Positions 44,652 through 46,002 of a stretch of 46,002 nt of DNA are shown in pieces. Origin of the DNA: Petrachloros mirabilis ULC683 (GTDB lineage Bacteria; Cyanobacteriota; Cyanobacteriia; Thermosynechococcales; Thermosynechococcaceae); contig NZ_WVIC01000035.1 in assembly GCF_009939295.1 (NCBI RefSeq), positions 1 to 46,002 on the forward strand, read 5' to 3'. Positions within the stretch are counted from its first letter, which is position 1, and every line of letters starts with the position of its first letter. The position numbers and the translations under genes are program-made. The notes below the pieces were generated by a model. The model saw only the letters and a list, made by a program, of their open reading frames with translations. It was not told where the DNA came from and made no database searches.

Positions 44652-44699
44652 CCTTTGTCTATGGTGTAATTCGTGGAAGACTTACACCATAGACAAAGG
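44652..44699. promoter_or_regulatory. Perfect 18-bp inverted repeat at the MATE start
   Basis: CCTTTGTCTATGGTGTAA (44652-44669), a 12-base loop, and its exact complement (44682-44699). On the MATE-coding strand the last arm ends ...GACAAAGG, directly before C-ATG, so the ribosome site is in the stem. It could repress translation as an RNA hairpin or be a DNA operator for the AraC-type regulator; this is not decided by sequence alone. Confidence 0.7.
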
Positions 44700-44817
44700 T
44701 CACTTCGCCAAACTACTCAAATCTTGCCTGACTGGTCACAACTTGCGGCGAATTTCTAGGAGTTAGCCGTGCTAGCTTTGGAATTGACTAAACTGAAGCC
44801 AATGCCAGGTTTATCTC

Positions 44818-45705
44818 ATGACTATCACATCGGTCACAAACCATACTCAGCCTCATCTGAGTCCGCTTCAGCCGCCGATACTGATGAGTGAAATCTACGG
44901 TTGGCAAAACATTTTAGTCAGAGAGTTTGAGCAGCCTCCCAGCCGAGAGACCTACCAGAGTGCCACCGAACATCTGCTGTGTCTATCGCTCAATGGTCGC
45001 CCCTCCCGTGTGCTTCAGCAGATGAATAACCGCCAACACAGCGCTCTTTTCGCCCGAGGCGATCTGTCCATTACACCGGCCGGAGCGTTGCTAGTCAGTC
45101 AGTGGCATCACAACGAAAAATACCTACAAATTCGGCTAGCCTCCAAATTCCTAGAAGACGTTGCCCAAAGCACCCTCGACAATCGGGCAACTTCTGTCGA
45201 CTTGGCTCCAGAGTTTCGCATCAGAACCCCTGAGATTGAACAGATCGCCATGATGCTCCTGAGCGAGCTTCGCAATGGCGCACCCACTGGGCTGCTCTAT
45301 GCTGAGTCCTTAACCCATGTACTGGCGGTACACCTGCTCAAACACCACTCTGTGAGTCAGCCCTGCATCGTACTGCAAGAAGTTGGTTTGAGCGATCGCC
45401 AGCTTCTTCAGGTGACAGACTATATCGTTGCCCACCTAGCCAGCAATCTTCAGCTATCAGATTTGGCGGCATCGGTAGGCTTGAGCCAGTTCCATTTTAG
45501 TCGGCTGTTCAAACAATCGATTGGGGTTACCCCCTATCAATATATTCTGCGCCAGCGGATAGAACGAGCCAAACAACTCCTCAAAACCACAAAACTCTCG
45601 GTGATGGAAATTGCCCTACTGTGTGGCTTTAGTAGTCACAGTCATCTAGGTAAGCTGTTTCGGCAACATACCGGGGTAACACCGAAACGGTATCGTATGG
45701 GTTAA
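44818..45705 (+). CDS. AraC-family transcriptional regulator
   Basis: A 295-residue regulator. The N-terminal ~175 residues form a cupin-like ligand domain (LCLSLNGRPSRVLQQMNN, GDLSITPAGALLVSQWHHNE). The C-terminal ~100 residues carry two helix-turn-helix motifs: LQLSDLAASVGLSQFHFSRL, FKQSIGVTPYQYILRQRIER and LSVMEIALLCGFSSHSHLGK, LFRQHTGVTPKRYR. It begins with ATG 44818, divergent from the MATE gene, with 167 bases between them. Control of the exporter is inference from position. Confidence 0.95.
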   Translation: MTITSVTNHTQPHLSPLQPPILMSEIYGWQNILVREFEQPPSRETYQSATEHLLCLSLNGRPSRVLQQMNNRQHSALFARGDLSITPAGALLVSQWHHNEKYLQIRLASKFLEDVAQSTLDNRATSVDLAPEFRIRTPEIEQIAMMLLSELRNGAPTGLLYAESLTHVLAVHLLKHHSVSQPCIVLQEVGLSDRQLLQVTDYIVAHLASNLQLSDLAASVGLSQFHFSRLFKQSIGVTPYQYILRQRIERAKQLLKTTKLSVMEIALLCGFSSHSHLGKLFRQHTGVTPKRYRMG

Positions 45706-46002
45706 TACAGAAAATCTGATTTGCTTTCCTTTGAGGCCCAGCGGTGTGCAAAGGTTTACACAAAAATCTCAACACTCTTTGGCTCCTGCTGCAACCAGTC
45801 CAAGATGACCCCATAACTCCTGAATCCCTCCTCCGAGGCTAGTCGTTGCTTCAGCTTCCAAGCTACTGAGGTGCACTTGAACTTCGCTTGCCCATAGTAT
45901 GGGCAGTCTCACAAGGCTAAAATTTTCTACTATAGCAATCCTAATTGATTTATGAACAAGGTGAATATTGTTCTATTTTAGGAAAATCAAATTTTTGGTG
46001 AT
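45706..46002. other. Gene-free stretch at window end
   Basis: No gene, repeat or hairpin of note was found in these 297 bases. The last ~80 bases are AT-rich and may be a promoter for a gene beyond the window. Confidence 0.5.

Overview
The window is chromosomal DNA from a cyanobacterium, probably a filamentous one of the Leptolyngbya/Oscillatoriales kind. This is inferred from many HIP1-type GCGATCGC octamers, a PcxA/CemA protein, a TxlA/HCF164-type thylakoid thioredoxin, type IV pilins of cyanobacterial form, and a gene density broken up by short G-rich dispersed repeats. No rRNA, tRNA or CRISPR array was seen.

Layout. 1-800: the 3' end of a coiled-coil gene, then a DUF6516-type gene whose 5' end has been replaced by a 108-bp repeat. 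1.1-4.8 kb: two type IV pilins followed by a SPINDLY/OGT-like glycosyltransferase, which looks like a pilin and pilin-modification module. 4.8-7.7 kb: a wrecked IS21-family element fused to an IS630 transposase stub. 7.8-8.6 kb: a vapBC pair with a broken toxin and an attC-like hairpin behind it. 8.8-14.6 kb: housekeeping and membrane genes (coiled-coil protein, thioredoxin, P-type ATPase, AI-2E family permease, Uma2 nuclease). 14.7-18.4 kb: a SigZ-like ECF sigma factor with a cysteine-rich DUF2703 partner, and a divergent HxlR regulator/acyl-CoA dehydrogenase pair. 18.6-27 kb: an accessory run built round an ECF42-type sigma factor, a DGPF/YCII protein, a DUF899 protein, four VOC proteins, DUF1579, a DUF1772-like membrane protein, a DUF433-DUF5615 toxin-antitoxin-like pair and a RibD/DHFR-like gene. 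27-41 kb: mostly core genes (S-formylglutathione hydrolase, ROK kinase, pyrG, TPR protein, hisC, pcxA, a recombinase-like NTPase, aqpZ, DUF3592). 40.3-42.7 kb: a second accessory run (DoxX, DUF6463, DHFR-like, DUF4926-DUF6883 pair). 43.2-45.7 kb: a MATE exporter and a divergent AraC regulator.

Two kinds of structure stand out beyond the genes. First, three families of short non-coding repeats are visible. The largest family has inverted ends (CTACGGTGTACACA) and produces 10-11 bp target duplications. One copy sits inside an older repeat and itself carries a 152-bp inverted-ended insert with a perfect 9-bp duplication. Second, all three toxin-antitoxin-like pairs (vapBC, DUF433-DUF5615, DUF6883-DUF4926) are followed on their own strand by an imperfect inverted repeat resembling an integron attC site. 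Two of these three sites share an almost identical left arm although they lie 16 kb apart on opposite strands. This suggests scattered integron-type cassettes with no integrase in view.

All assignments come from reading the sequence. Family names rest on remembered motifs, and no search was run.
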